From Diabrotica undecimpunctata (taxonomy: Eukaryota; Arthropoda; Insecta; Coleoptera; Chrysomelidae): DNA of 64,000 bases. This document shows, one piece after another, positions 11,997 through 22,202 of this stretch; position 1 is the stretch's first letter; each line of letters starts with the position of its first letter. The DNA lies in assembly GCF_040954645.1 (NCBI RefSeq), contig NC_092809.1, positions 131,677,914 through 131,741,913 of the forward strand, given 5' to 3'. The notes under the pieces were generated by a model that was not told where the DNA came from, searched no databases, and saw nothing but the letters and a program-made list of their open reading frames with translations. The position numbers and the translations under genes were made by a program.

Positions 11997-13560
11997 CTAG
12001 AAACAATTTAGAAAAAAAAATAACAATGAAAAGTGTAGAATTATAGCAGGACAAACGAAATGGACGAAAGCAAATGATATGTCGGGTGACACACGGCACT
12101 GAATATTGTTCAGTTTAGTGCATGTTGCACAAATGGAAATGCTTATATGAATAAATGGTGTGAGAGTAGACAGAAAAAGACAGTGTTTAATATAAGGACA
12201 TTCTCGCTTGATGCTCCAACAACAGTTAGCTATCATATGTACATCCCATCTACCTTGATCTTCCATGCCTCCATGACCTTTAAACCTTGGTAGAATCGCT
12301 CGCCCTGCTTATCACTGACTGCACCAAGGTTTTCCGGGAAATCAGCAATTTGGGTATGGAAAAAATGAAGTGTGATGCTCTTCAAGTGCTGCTGGAATTT
12401 CAGCTTAAATCTGTGTTCGTGTAATTCTAAACAAAAGTCTAAAACAAAGTTTTTGAAAGCCAACCAAGCATTCTTTTCAATTTTTCACATTTTTTTTCCG
12501 GTGAAATATTCATCTTTAAAAAGCTGTCGAATCTGTGGACCATCAAAAATAGCGGCTTTTAATTTTTCAAATGACAGGCTAGGAAATCCTTGTTTCATGA
12601 GACCCAAGTTTATATGCAAAGATGGAAATATACTGTTCTTTCTGTCAACAAGTGGTTGATGCACAATTTTTGGATCACCAGATTTTAGGTTAAATTTGGC
12701 AGCTAATTCGACTGTACTCAATGTGTCTCACAAACTCTGCTGTCCCACATACACAAAAAGCAGTGATACTTTGTATATTCCCTTTGTTGTTCATGGAGGA
12801 AACAGACTATTTTAAGGTCGACATATATGATCCATTGGTGCGTGTGATATTGCAACAGATCAAAAACTTGTTATCTTCATATTTTTCACTCGAACTGAAT
12901 GGCCTATCGAAACTGATCCCAATAAATTTCCATTGTGGGAAACAATACAATTTAAGCTTTGAGCTATCGATAAACACTCAGTTGCATTATAGGCTGAAAT
13001 TTCCAACTCTTTTTTTAAACCATGTACATTATGGCAATACACAAACCCACCATCACTTCGAAAATATTGTACAAACGCACCTTCTCTTATTCTAAAACAA
13101 CATACCTCAGCTCCCTTTTCTCTCGTACTCTTGATGCTAACACCTCTAAAACTTTTTTAATAGTCCTAAATCTCGTAATAAATCATTCAATTCTTGCTGA
13201 TCAAGTCCCTTACGAACGCAATCATCTTCAGTTTCAAAATTTTCATCGTTGGTGTCACTTTGATCTTCATTAGATTCGTATTCCCGTATTTCTAAAGAGG
13301 GTAATTAATTGAATACTGACACTGAAATTTCAGCTAAATAACGCACTGGGAGTATAGCTGATGGTAAACTAGAACACTGTATTTTACATTTGTTTCTCTT
13401 GTCGTGTCTTGACGTTTTCAGTGTAAAAAAGTAACAATCATTTATATGATTTCTAGGTTCTCTCCAAATCATAGGTATACCAAATGGAAGTTTATCCCAG
13501 GTGCCCATGATTTATCTTGATCACCAATTTTCAATTTAAAATGTACTGACAAATGTACTG
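11997..13560 (-). pseudogene. Decayed member of a multi-copy arthropod protein family (unknown function)
   Basis: On the minus strand, in order: GTWDKLPFGIPMIWREPRNH (~13450-13508), LNCIVSHNGN (~12950), LVDRKNSIFPSLHINLGLMKQ, then LSFEKLKAAIFDGPQIRQL (12485-12660), ADFPENLGAVSDKQGERFYQ (~12300-12360), and QGRWDVHMIANCCWSIKRE (~12190-12255). I recognise this series (WREP, LMKQ, IFDGPQIR, FPENLGA-SDEQGERFHQ, GRWD--MMADYCW) as a protein present in many copies in insect and spider genomes, probably carried by a mobile element. Pieces are in different frames, so the copy is dead. I know of no assigned function. Confidence 0.72.
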
Positions 13561-13739
13561 ATGTTTGTTCTTTGACCGGGAATCGTAAAATTGCTATATA
13601 TGAACAGGTTTTACATCGATATGCGCTGCACTATTTCAAAGCCACTCACAACGTATCACTACAAGATCCCATGGGTAACTGAAAAAGTAATAAAATAACT
13701 TAAAAATTAAACTCAACAATTTTTTTTTTTAAATTGTTC

Positions 13740-13990
13740 TCCAGTGTTATCTTTTGTTTTCTTCCATTTAAATCTTTTACAATCCCTTAGAGAGAACTCA
13801 AACTTCCAATCCACTCGTACGCCTCTTTAAATATTTTTCCAAAAGCTTTAATGATAAAGGGACAGGATAAAGACCTTCAGTCTCATTAAAATGGTAAATT
13901 GTATGTCTAATTAACTCTTTGCCATAGTCCCTCAAGTATGTCACAGTTGCTTTCTCTTTAGTGGAAATTCTTGCGAATTATTTGAATCTG
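13740..13990 (-). pseudogene. IS630/Tc1-type (DDE_3) transposase N-terminal relic, copy 2
   Basis: The minus strand gives KATVTYLRDYGKELIRHTIYHFNETEG, split by frame changes from RFKWKKTKDN. It aligns at the DNA level with 3750-4010 (shared TTTTCTTCCATTTAAATC and ACTCGTACGCCTCTTTAA-type blocks). It is shorter and more decayed than copy 1. Confidence 0.6.
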
Positions 13991-14099
13991 TGTTTGTTAA
14001 CACATTCGCTTGTTGCATTATCCTTTGTTGTTCCCAACACGTTGTTTAATATTGGATCTATTATCTTTAGAAAACACTGTTTCTGGTATAATTATGGTA

Positions 14100-14270
14100 T
14101 ATGGAAATATGGTATTTGTACATCATTATGTAAACTTATGATTTTAAGCAAGCGTCGACGTGTCTTGACTTTTATGTGCGTTTCCCACGATAAGTTTTCA
14201 TCGAGGATGAGTCTTAGGCTTTCCGTCTTTTGATTTGACAGATATGGGAGACTTATTTATACTTACCAAC
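14100..14270 (-). pseudogene. Possible LINE RT thumb fragment (Jockey-like)
   Basis: The minus strand reads SLRLILDENLSWETHIK, which resembles the xFLGxxLDExLxWxxHI block downstream of the RT catalytic box in Jockey and R1-type LINEs. The fragment is only ~50 codons and has stops on both sides, so the assignment rests on a single motif. Confidence 0.35.
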
Positions 14271-14384
14271 AAAAAAGTGTCTGTCCTTATGGTTTGGCAA
14301 TACGTTGAGATGATTTTGAAGTTTTTCAGTGGTGTAGAATGATGGTTTAGAGTTTAGAGTGTAAGGAAATAGTAACAATGTAAT

Positions 14385-15896
14385 TTGCGAATATTACTAT
14401 TGGTGTGTGATAAAAAGAAAGACGATGCTGAAAACGCAGAAAATGAAGAACAAACAGAAAATAGGAATGGAGAACAATCAGAGCCTTCCTCATACAGCGA
14501 AGTATTGGCAACCATAAACAGATTAAAGACAAGGAAAGCAGCAGGACCAGATGACATTATAAATGAGTTCTTCAAGAAAGGGGGAGAGGAACTAGCCAAC
14601 AGAATCCACAACCTAATAGAACGAATATGGGAAGAAGAACGCATGCCGAACGACTGGAATCGTGGTCTGATAACACCAATCCCTAAAAAAGGCGACAAGA
14701 CGAAATGCACTAACTACAGGGGAATCACGTTATTAAATACAATGTTCAAAATATTAACTAATTTGATCAGACAAAGAATAGAAAAAGAAACTAGAACAAA
14801 AATAGGTGAATACCAACATGGATTCAGAGAAGGTAAGTCAACAATAGATGCAATACACATTGTAACGCAAATCGTCGAAAAAAGTTACGAGCACGGAATA
14901 GATCTACATATACTGTTTATTGACTACAAGCAAGCTTTTGACAGTATAATAAGGGAGGAGCTAATTAAGGATATGAATCAATTAGGCATCCAAGAAAAAC
15001 TAATAAGTCTCACGAAAATGACGATGAAGGAATCCAAGGCACGAATCTTAACAAGGAAAGGCCCGTCAGATGAAGTACAAATGGAGGTAGGTGTTAGACA
15101 GGGAGACTCCCTGTCAACAACATTATTTAACATTGCCATAGAGGGGGCAGTAAGAGCAGCCAAAATTATGGGAACGATTATCGAATCTTCAGCCCAACTG
15201 ATAGTGTATGCAGACGATATTGCACTGGTTACTAGAGATTTAAAAACCATGCATAACATAATATTAATACTAGATAAAGAAGCAAGGAAGAGAGGGCTAG
15301 TAATAAACCAAAGCAAAACGAAATACCTCAAGTGTTCAAGAGAGAATACGAACATAGAGAAAGAAATTAAGCTTGGTGCATATACATTTGAAAGAGTACA
15401 CCGTTTCAAATACCTGGGAGTGATGGTGAATGACAGAAATGATAGAACGGATGAAATAAATGAACGCATCCTACTGGGTAATAAAACCTACTGGAACTAC
15501 CAAAAATTCCTGAAAGAAAAGCACATTAGTAAGAAAACCAAATTAAAAATTTACAAGACTGCAATCAGACCAGTGATCACCTATGGTGCAGAGACGATGT
15601 GCCTAACACAAAAAGATGAAATGAGGTTGGAAATCTTAGAGAGAAAGATAATTCGACGAACAATGGGACCGGTGGGGATAAGTGTAGGCGAATTTAGAAG
15701 ATTAACCAATGAAGAAATTAAAGAAGTCATCGAGGGTGAAGACATAATCAAGTTCGAGAAGACGCAAAGGCTCAGGTGGCTGGGACACACAGAAAGAGCT
15801 AACCCAGACTCTACGCTAAAGCGAATAACTGAATGGAGACCAACAACAAAGAGACCAAAGGGGAGACCCAAAACAAGATGGAGAATCAAGTCTTAG
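14385..15896 (+). CDS. LINE reverse transcriptase, truncated at the N-terminus, open frame of 503 codons
   Basis: Motifs in order: KTRKAAGPDDIINEF, LITPIPKKGDK, NYRGITLLN, EYQHGFREGKSTIDAI, LFIDYKQAFDSI (catalytic Asp), GVRQGDSLSTTLFNIAI, IVYADDIALVTR (YADD catalytic box), RFKYLGVMVND, RPVITYGAET, and the tail LRWLGHTERAN ... RPKGRPKTRW. All RT catalytic residues are present. The first ATG (14385) and the first eight codons lie in flanking DNA left of the TSD boundary, so this start is not native; element sequence begins at about codon 9. The stop at 15894-15896 follows a one-base loss: in the next frame the usual tail continues (VLGDIKKLRIYNWKGRCKNR) to ~15999. It may still make RT if transcribed from outside, but it has no endonuclease. 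Confidence 0.85.
   Translation: MRILLLVCDKKKDDAENAENEEQTENRNGEQSEPSSYSEVLATINRLKTRKAAGPDDIINEFFKKGGEELANRIHNLIERIWEEERMPNDWNRGLITPIPKKGDKTKCTNYRGITLLNTMFKILTNLIRQRIEKETRTKIGEYQHGFREGKSTIDAIHIVTQIVEKSYEHGIDLHILFIDYKQAFDSIIREELIKDMNQLGIQEKLISLTKMTMKESKARILTRKGPSDEVQMEVGVRQGDSLSTTLFNIAIEGAVRAAKIMGTIIESSAQLIVYADDIALVTRDLKTMHNIILILDKEARKRGLVINQSKTKYLKCSRENTNIEKEIKLGAYTFERVHRFKYLGVMVNDRNDRTDEINERILLGNKTYWNYQKFLKEKHISKKTKLKIYKTAIRPVITYGAETMCLTQKDEMRLEILERKIIRRTMGPVGISVGEFRRLTNEEIKEVIEGEDIIKFEKTQRLRWLGHTERANPDSTLKRITEWRPTTKRPKGRPKTRWRIKS
14396..14407. repeat. Target-site duplication, left copy
   Basis: ACTATTGGTGTG is repeated at 16099-16110. The match extends over 16 bases with one mismatch. Confidence 0.8.
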
Positions 15897-16098
15897 GAGA
15901 CATAAAGAAGCTGAGAATCTACAATTGGAAGGGGCGCTGTAAGAACCGGAAAGAATGGAGGAAAATTGTAGACAGAGTCAAGACACACACGCTGCTATAA
16001 TAATAAAACAGCGGACTGATTCTCCGCAATAAATGAATCAGAGAGCCCAAAAGGGCGGCAAACACTCCGCCAGGAGTGAATAAGCCATGATGATGATG
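14408..16098 (+). mobile_element. 5'-truncated RTE-like LINE insertion with TSD
   Basis: A 12-bp TSD (14396-14407 and 16099-16110) brackets a plus-strand LINE tail of ~1.69 kb that ends in a GAT/ATG trinucleotide run (GATGATGATG). It lacks the endonuclease and the start of RT, which is the normal outcome of incomplete target-primed reverse transcription. The RT frame remains open for ~500 codons, so the insertion is young. Confidence 0.88.
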
Positions 16099-16110
16099 AC
16101 TATTGGTGTG
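16099..16110. repeat. Target-site duplication, right copy
   Basis: ACTATTGGTGTG, identical to 14396-14407, directly after the GATGATGATG end of the LINE. Confidence 0.8.
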
Positions 16111-17039
16111 GGATGTAACCAGTATATTAAACATAAACATAAACCCTAGGGTGTTTCGGTGATTTTATACCAACAGCAGAAACGACGAAAATTTAAGTTT
16201 CTATCTGAATAAACGCTACTTGCCATGTCCCATATCCCAGGACGTTTTTCAATGTCGTCTATAAATAATTCCTTATTAAAAACTCCCATTTTTATGTTGG
16301 ACGATTACTGGACAAATTGAGAAAACCCTAAATACAACAGTCCAGCGCCAGCGCAGCGTTCATTGCACGCTTTATAAAAACGCGCGTTAGCTTGTGTGCG
16401 CACGTATGTGTAGTTGTAAACATGCGTTATCAAGACGCACGTTAAGGGCTTTTCATGTGAACCTGTCCTTAAACTGAAATAACAAAAACCGATTTAATTC
16501 AAAATCTTCAAATTTCTGGTTTGTTCGCAATTATTTAGTCCTTAAATTATTATATCATTATCGTCTTCATTATTTGTTTAAAAATACTTCTTCAAACAAA
16601 TATCATCAATGAAAACAATGAATGTTTATTTTATATTTAAAGTGTCACAAGAAACGTGTACCATTTTCAGAAACATAAACCAAAAAAGCGAATTTCACGG
16701 TCTTAAAAAAGTGCAGTAAAATCGAAAGTCGAACACGCATAGCAAATTTACGAACAGTTATAAGTATTGTTACCTAATGATAGATTAACCTCCAAACCGA
16801 TCAAAAGAAGTGAAACTAGACTAGAGTGAAACATAATAATTAAAATTGCCGTAAGACAGTGACGGACTCATATTTTTTAAACTGTGTGAAAAATATTACA
16901 ATGTACAAGGGAGAAATAAAGAAAGCATACAAAAAGAAGACGACCAAAGACAACTAGAGAATTTGAAAGAGAAAAAGGAAAACCCATGGATGAAATTAAA
17001 TTTTTAACTGAAGATAAAAAAAGTGGATGAAAAGTGTTC
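16111..17039. other. No gene recognised
   Basis: Intergenic DNA. A short stretch near 16330-16450 is richer in CG and GCGC (CAGCGCCAGCGCAGCG) than its surroundings, but has no motif I can name. Confidence 0.5.
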
Positions 17040-17894
17040 CAAGTAATAATACAATGACCGAAAAAGCAGAAATTTCTTCTTCTTCGAATACCTTGTACAT
17101 TTTTGCAGATGAAGGAGTCATGAATATTGATGAATACTGCGTGGCTTCTACTGTAGTTACGAAGTTTGTATCTATTAGTTTCTACATTGTATGAGTCCTT
17201 CTGGTTCTAGTTAATGATCGTCATCTGCTTCTATTCCTCTCCTATTTTCCCTGGTTCATTAGCTTCTCATATTGTCTACGTAAGTGATATGATCAAAAAA
17301 GGTTAATATCTTTATACATAACTAGAAATACGATGTGGGTTTTTAAAAACGGATGTGTTTGTTCTCTTAGGTATCCAGGTTATTCGACACCTTCTTCTAC
17401 ACATTTTCCTACGGAACACCACATATCAAATACCTCAATTTTGATTCAACTTACCTTCGAATGTTCCAAATTTCGCAGCCAACACTGACTTTTAGAAAAA
17501 CTACATTAATCTTGGTATTTTTTGCTTTATTTGTGTTTTTCCACAATTTAGTGAGTTCGAGAGGTTGGTGAGCTCTTTTGTCCATCTGAAAATGTTGAAT
17601 TACTTGTTCATATTGCTCTTTGTTACTAATGCGCTATCGAGGTACATAAAATAATCGACTGCTTCATATAAAGCAACATTTTTAGTTTCCACGCTTTTGT
17701 TGTTTTGGCTCTATCAATAATCATTATCTTTTGTCTATTAAACTTAAAAATGTTTAATCTGCCAAAAGGGAGCCCATTAAGACTTATGCTTCTTTGTATT
17801 TCAGCTGTATGAATCTCATGCCCTAGATATTTGTAAGCTGTTACCTGACCGACACTATGATCTTAAATTTGAATTTTATCGCTTACTACAAGGC
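17040..17894 (-). pseudogene. RTE/CR1-like LINE, 3' part, left of the P-like insertion
   Basis: Minus strand, starting at the P-like boundary: SDKIQIQDHSVGQVTAYKYLGHEIHTAEIQ (17780-17885). This is the region after the RT catalytic box, where LINEs read E-V--YKYLGH-I----EI. Much-decayed tail pieces follow (YEKLMNQGK, RWRSLTRTRR near 17220), and the 3' end is a short AAG/GAA repeat at ~17070-17085. It is continuous in orientation and content with 19416-19810. Many stops. Confidence 0.65.
17886..17894. repeat. Duplication flanking P-like element, left copy
   Basis: CTACAAGGC here equals 19416-19424. P elements make 8-bp duplications; nine bases match here, one possibly by chance. Confidence 0.8.
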
Positions 17895-19415
17895 CATGAT
17901 ACTATAACAAACAAGGTATGCTCACTTGCCGTTCTAATTTTAATCGACTTTGCACATGACGTCATAGCGAGACAATTCGGGGGACTTGTGTGGATCTTAT
18001 TTTAACGATGCATCATATGGCAACGTTGTTCCATTACTGTAATGGACAACTTCGAAACTTAAACTGTTAACGGTAAGTATACCTCGATGCCATATCTTGC
18101 ACTAAGAAGTCATAACTAGTTACTTTCTGTGAAAACGTGGTTTGAAAATTAATAAATAATTTGAAAAATTAATTAAAGAAATATATGAATCTTCGATTTG
18201 ATTGTGTGTATTACAAACAAAATAGATATTGCTACAAAACATGAATTAAATATAAAAGGTCGGTAAAATGTAAAGAATTTGAAACATAAGGAAAGCAGGT
18301 CATACTTCAGACTTTATGAATATCATTTAGACATTTATTTTACAATCTTCGTGATTTTTCTCTTGCGGATATTGTAATTATTTTTAATATTTTTATTTAG
18401 AATTAGTATTTTAAAATATATTTGACATATAAAATAAGTAATTTTACATCTTCGCTAACATTTACATATTTTGCAGCTTCTATTAGGTTTTTTTAAATCA
18501 TTTTTAGTTATTGTCAATTCGTTACCATTATAACTACGAAAAATATGTTCCAGTTCACTACATTTAGTTACAAATTCCAGTGTTGGTTTGAGTAAACTAC
18601 CCTCAGAAACGTGGTTTACCCAAGTAAACAATTTCGTCAAAACAAGCGTCCGGAATATATCCCAGTATTGCTTTTTTTTGTAACTTAAATGCAATGAAAC
18701 CGGCTAAATTTTCCAATTCATCCCATTCCAGGTCTTTATATTCGAATTAATAAAATCTTGATGACTGTCAATTAAATCTTCAGGGTTAATTTCTGTATCA
18801 CCACTAGGAAGGTTTAGCGAGGAAAAGATCTCTTTAGTGACAACTTCATAATTAATTATACTATTAGTAATAATATTCCACTATAGTTTTTTTTAAACAA
18901 TAGTCAGCTTCTGTAAAATGTTTTGATAATATTCTCGCGTTTTATACATTAAATTTGTCTCGCTGAAAACACTTGAAGACCCATACTTCACGCATTTGTT
19001 TGTCTCTAGGAAACACAAAAAAACGACACTTCGAATAAGATTTACTTTTTTATTATAATTGTTTAAACAACCCACCACTGCATAATACATTATGGCAACC
19101 CAATAATTAGTCTTCTTTATAAAGTAGCTACAGGTAGTCAAGATGAAGTTGCGTACGATAAATAAATTAGGTGATATTAACACAGTAAACTAAATGTTGT
19201 CACCACAAAATTTATATAACAATATAATATACAAAGTCTTTACTACATCAATAAATAAATAAAATCTCATTCACTACGTTTTGAAGCACACAGGAAAGCA
19301 ACAGATAGAGCATTTAACTTGGCATCATTAAAGTTGTCTCGGGCTTACGTCACAGATGTGCGAGAGAGATGCAAGAACATGCGCGTTGACTTATCTTGTT
19401 AGTTATAGTATCATG
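17895..19415 (-). mobile_element. P-like DNA transposon with CATGAT inverted ends
   Basis: The ends are inverted repeats: left CATGATACTATAACAAACAAG, right (reverse complement) CATGATACTATAACTAACAAG. The Drosophila P element end, as I recall it, starts CATGATGAAATAACA and goes on to AAGGTGG, a clear resemblance. A 9-bp direct repeat flanks the element. Further inside, both arms carry CACAT..GACGT and CGAGACAA blocks. The 1.52-kb interior holds a THAP-domain and P-transposase-like relic on the minus strand. The element split an older LINE. Confidence 0.78.
18455..19110 (-). pseudogene. P-type transposase relic: THAP zinc finger plus C-terminal fragment
   Basis: From 19110 downwards the minus strand reads MYYAVVGCLNNYNKK and, after a frame change, SKCRFFVFPRDKQMREVW, FKCFQRDKF, a stop, and ILSKHFTEADY. 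This is the THAP C2CH zinc-finger layout, with the first Cys now Tyr and the Cys before KHF now Leu. Downstream (18455-18790) come INPEDLIDSHQDF, LAGFIAFKLQ-type, LGYIPDACFDEIVYLGK and GSLLKPTLEFVTKCSELEHIF, resembling the C-terminal part of P transposases. The central catalytic region is missing, so this is an internally deleted, frame-broken copy. A generic THAP gene is less likely, given the inverted ends. Confidence 0.68.
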
Positions 19416-19424
19416 CTACAAGGC
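19416..19424. repeat. Duplication flanking P-like element, right copy
   Basis: CTACAAGGC, identical to 17886-17894. Confidence 0.8.
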
Positions 19425-19810
19425 TGGTCATAAATTTGGTCTTTGAGGTGTTAATTTTAAGGCTAATTGTTTTTGACGATTCATAGACTATTTTCAGCAT
19501 TTTTGTAGCTTTACTAACGCTAGCAGATACCTATTAAGAAGGTGTCATAGACCAATCTTGGGTGGTTCAGATCTTCCCCATTTGTATTAATTCCTATCCT
19601 CTATTTTGATTAGAGTACAGATGTAAACAATTTCGGAGAGATAGTATCACCAAGTGTAATTCTACACTTTATTCGGAACTTTTTGGTGTCTTCATGAAGT
19701 CGGTAACAAATTGTACCTGTTTCGTCGACACTCTTAATGACAACAATATCAAGATGATATCCATAGAAGATATTGCAGTCAGGTTTATGCTTAAATTCAG
19801 TTTTACTCAC
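19416..19810 (-). pseudogene. RTE/CR1-like LINE, RT part, right of the P-like insertion
   Basis: The minus strand reads TKKFRIKCRITLGDTISPKLFTSVL (19610-19700; the G-RQGD-ISPKLF RT block, with RQ lost) and then INTNGEDLNHPRLVYDTFLIGI (~19480-19580), a degraded catalytic box where FADD has become VYDT. The chain then runs into the P-like insertion and resumes beyond it at 17894 with the YKYLGH block. Many stops. Confidence 0.65.
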
Positions 19811-20205
19811 TTAATTCGGGAATAAACATGGCCACTTTTGGAAGATTTAAAAAAAATCATATAAATAGCAAAATTTCCTATAATTAAACCAAAGAAGAGA
19901 CGTTTGTTAATACAAAATTTTCATTTTCTGGTTTTATAATTTCTCATTTCGTGAATTAATGACAGATCATGTCATTACTTTCATTTTTCTTTGAGGTTGG
20001 TTTCCTCAAGTCTAAAATTTATTTTATCAAGTTCACGTTAACCATTTGAAAGAAAGAATTTAGCATTGCTTCAACGAAATTGAGCCGCATTTATACTTAT
20101 TGTCATTTTAGTTTTACTATTTAGACATATCGTTTTTTTAAGTAAGTTTTTTTAAGTAAAAGTAACTGTTTTGTGTAGATTTTAGGCTGACGCCATCACC
20201 GATCT
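19811..20205. other. No gene recognised
   Basis: AT-rich DNA between the LINE relic and a mariner-like relic. No motif seen. Confidence 0.5.
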
Positions 20206-20560
20206 ACATTTATTTTAGAACGATGTTGGTTAGGCCGTCACCGTCAACAGCGAATGCTTATAGGTCGATGATTAATAACTAATTTTGGCCTGAATTTGAT
20301 GATATGGATACCAACGACATTTGGTTTCAACAGGAGGCGCTACGTGTCACACAACATAATCCATGCCATTGGTCAAATTCAGGCTGATTTATGCGCCAGA
20401 GTCAATTGGACATTTTGGATGCGTGCCACCCAGTGAAGCCGCGGCAGACATTTGAACTGTGTTATATCCCCATACATTATGGCATGGAAAGGCTTTTCAA
20501 ACGAATGAACATTTTCGATTATATCTCACACACACTACAAATAAAGTGATGGTAAAACTT
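20206..20560 (+). pseudogene. Mariner-like transposase relic with internal deletion
   Basis: The plus strand reads FRTMLVRPSPSTANAYRSMIN, FWPEFDDMDTNDIWFQQEALRVTQHN and then, in another frame, AIGQIQADLCARV..NWT and SRGRHLN. This matches insect mariner-type transposases with WP--D-MD---IWFQQDGA-CHTA, followed by the short C-terminal tail (NW--R----SRGGHL). The second catalytic Asp is now Glu and the segment carrying the third catalytic residue is deleted. Inactive. Confidence 0.68.
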
Positions 20561-21429
20561 GAAAGAAGAAAGAATATGTATCAGCTTAAGTAGAAAATGC
20601 TTTTGTTATATGCCAAGTTATGGTATTCCATACATATTTCCATACCCCAAAATTTTTGAAGCGATTAAAGATTTGTAGTTTTTCATAAGCAATGTGTTTT
20701 TTAGGAAAATTATGAATTCATGAATTTTGGGACATTTTTTAGAAGAAAACAATTTCGTCTTCGTTTTTATCTGTCTTTAAAATAGTTTTTTAAAACTTAA
20801 TATCCAAAATCTACGCAGATTGAATTAAATTAACAGTGCACAAAACCTTAATACCTCTTACAGTTTTATAAACTGTGCCGAACAAATAGCTAGTTAATCA
20901 TTTCGATTTCCTAATCTCTATAGAACAAAGGATACTCGCAAATGCAGCTAATGCAATTTGCAACTTTCTTATTATTAATTTAAAGAGCCCGATACTGTCG
21001 TTAAAAGTTAGTCAAGGTCCCCGAAATTGCAAAAGAACGAGGAATTCGTGTTCTTAGCAGGTTGTAGTTAGTTGTCTCGATGAGCCCACAGCAGGAAATA
21101 GGAAGCTTCGTCACGCAAAGCACCGATGGATGAGAAATCAGAGAAACATACATTTCTTGGATAATTTAATTGGAGTAGGTACTTTTCTAGTTATACAAGG
21201 AGGTGATAATTACTTTATACCAATTCAGTGGCGGACGTAAATACAAGATTTACACGAATTATTTATATTGGACATACATAAAAGTACTGGAGTATTTTGT
21301 AAATGAATCTGTAGGCGGATAGCTAACAAAAACTAGATAAAAAAATCACTTAAAACCACAGTTTTCTATTTTTTTCTAAAAAAGGGCAATCTTCTTTTTT
21401 TATAGTTACATACAAAACAAAAACATACC
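20561..21429. other. No gene recognised
   Basis: AT-rich DNA with stops in all frames and no recognisable element end. Confidence 0.5.
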
Positions 21430-21945
21430 ATAAAACACAAGAGGGTATCTTTCCACTTGGTACATATATTTGAATACGTCGCAATTACTCATATTCCGAA
21501 AGAAGTTAGTAAAGAAAAATTCGAATCCAAGGTTAAAAAATGGATTATAGTAGGAGATGCACTGGATGAATATCGATTCTGGACGATTGAACAAGAAAAA
21601 ATGATACTGCCACGTGATATAAAACTTGTTGAAAAATTATTTTGATATAAAAAAAAATCCTGAAAGGTTAAAGGATTATGAACTATATATGGCAACACAT
21701 TAAAATTTGTAGATGATGTCTAAAATATTTTGATGATTTAAAAGATAAGACAAATTGGCTAGAGGCAGTAAAAAAGAAATTAATATCAATAAATGAAAAC
21801 AAAACGTGGAAAGAAGTTACCAAGCCTAATAGAGTTCAAATTTAAGATACAAAATGGATATTTGCATACAAAAGATTAAAAAATAATAATGATAACAAAT
21901 ACACGGATAGATTAGTTGTACGAGGCTTCGCACAAAATTCATACG
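21430..21945 (+). pseudogene. Ty1/copia retrotransposon relic: integrase C-terminal tail to RT start
   Basis: The first part reads FEYVAITHIPKEVSKEKFESK, VKKWIIVGDALDEYRFW and MILPRDIKLVEKLF, the GY--xx-KGYR--d---i---RDV block that follows the copia integrase. Then from ~21740 come DDLKDKTNWLEAVKKKL, INENKTWKEV, a stop, TKWIFAYKRLKNN and YTDRLVVRGFAQN, the W-A---E---L--N-TW-LV ... KW-FK-K ... A-LVARGFAQ start of the copia RT. The rest of the RT is absent. No LTRs were found. Confidence 0.8.
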
Positions 21946-22202
21946 AGCGTACAAAAATTATTATTTTTCAAGTCACACTCGTCTCATGATCGTGATTTAT
22001 ATAGTTTATCAATATAATTACATTAATTATATTTACATTATTTAATAAAATATGGAACTGAATTCACGCGAAATGCCGAAAATTTGAGATTTGTGAATGG
22101 CAACACTGGCAATACTATATCGCGTCAGAGGTTCGCTAGTTAGTCAAGTCAGCCAGTCAGATGGAACGATAATGGTTCCCAGAAACCGACTGTTCGTTAG
22201 GA

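Noticed and set aside
14354..15889. Minus-strand open frames of 60-160 codons under the LINE reverse transcriptase
   Set aside because: They are antisense shadows of the long plus-strand RT frame, with no family motif.
18000..18085. TGACGTCA-like site and GTAAGT donor inside the P-like element, suggesting a host exon
   Set aside because: The segment lies within the inverted-end region of the P-like element, its frames hit stops before the donor, and the site is partly mirrored in the other arm.
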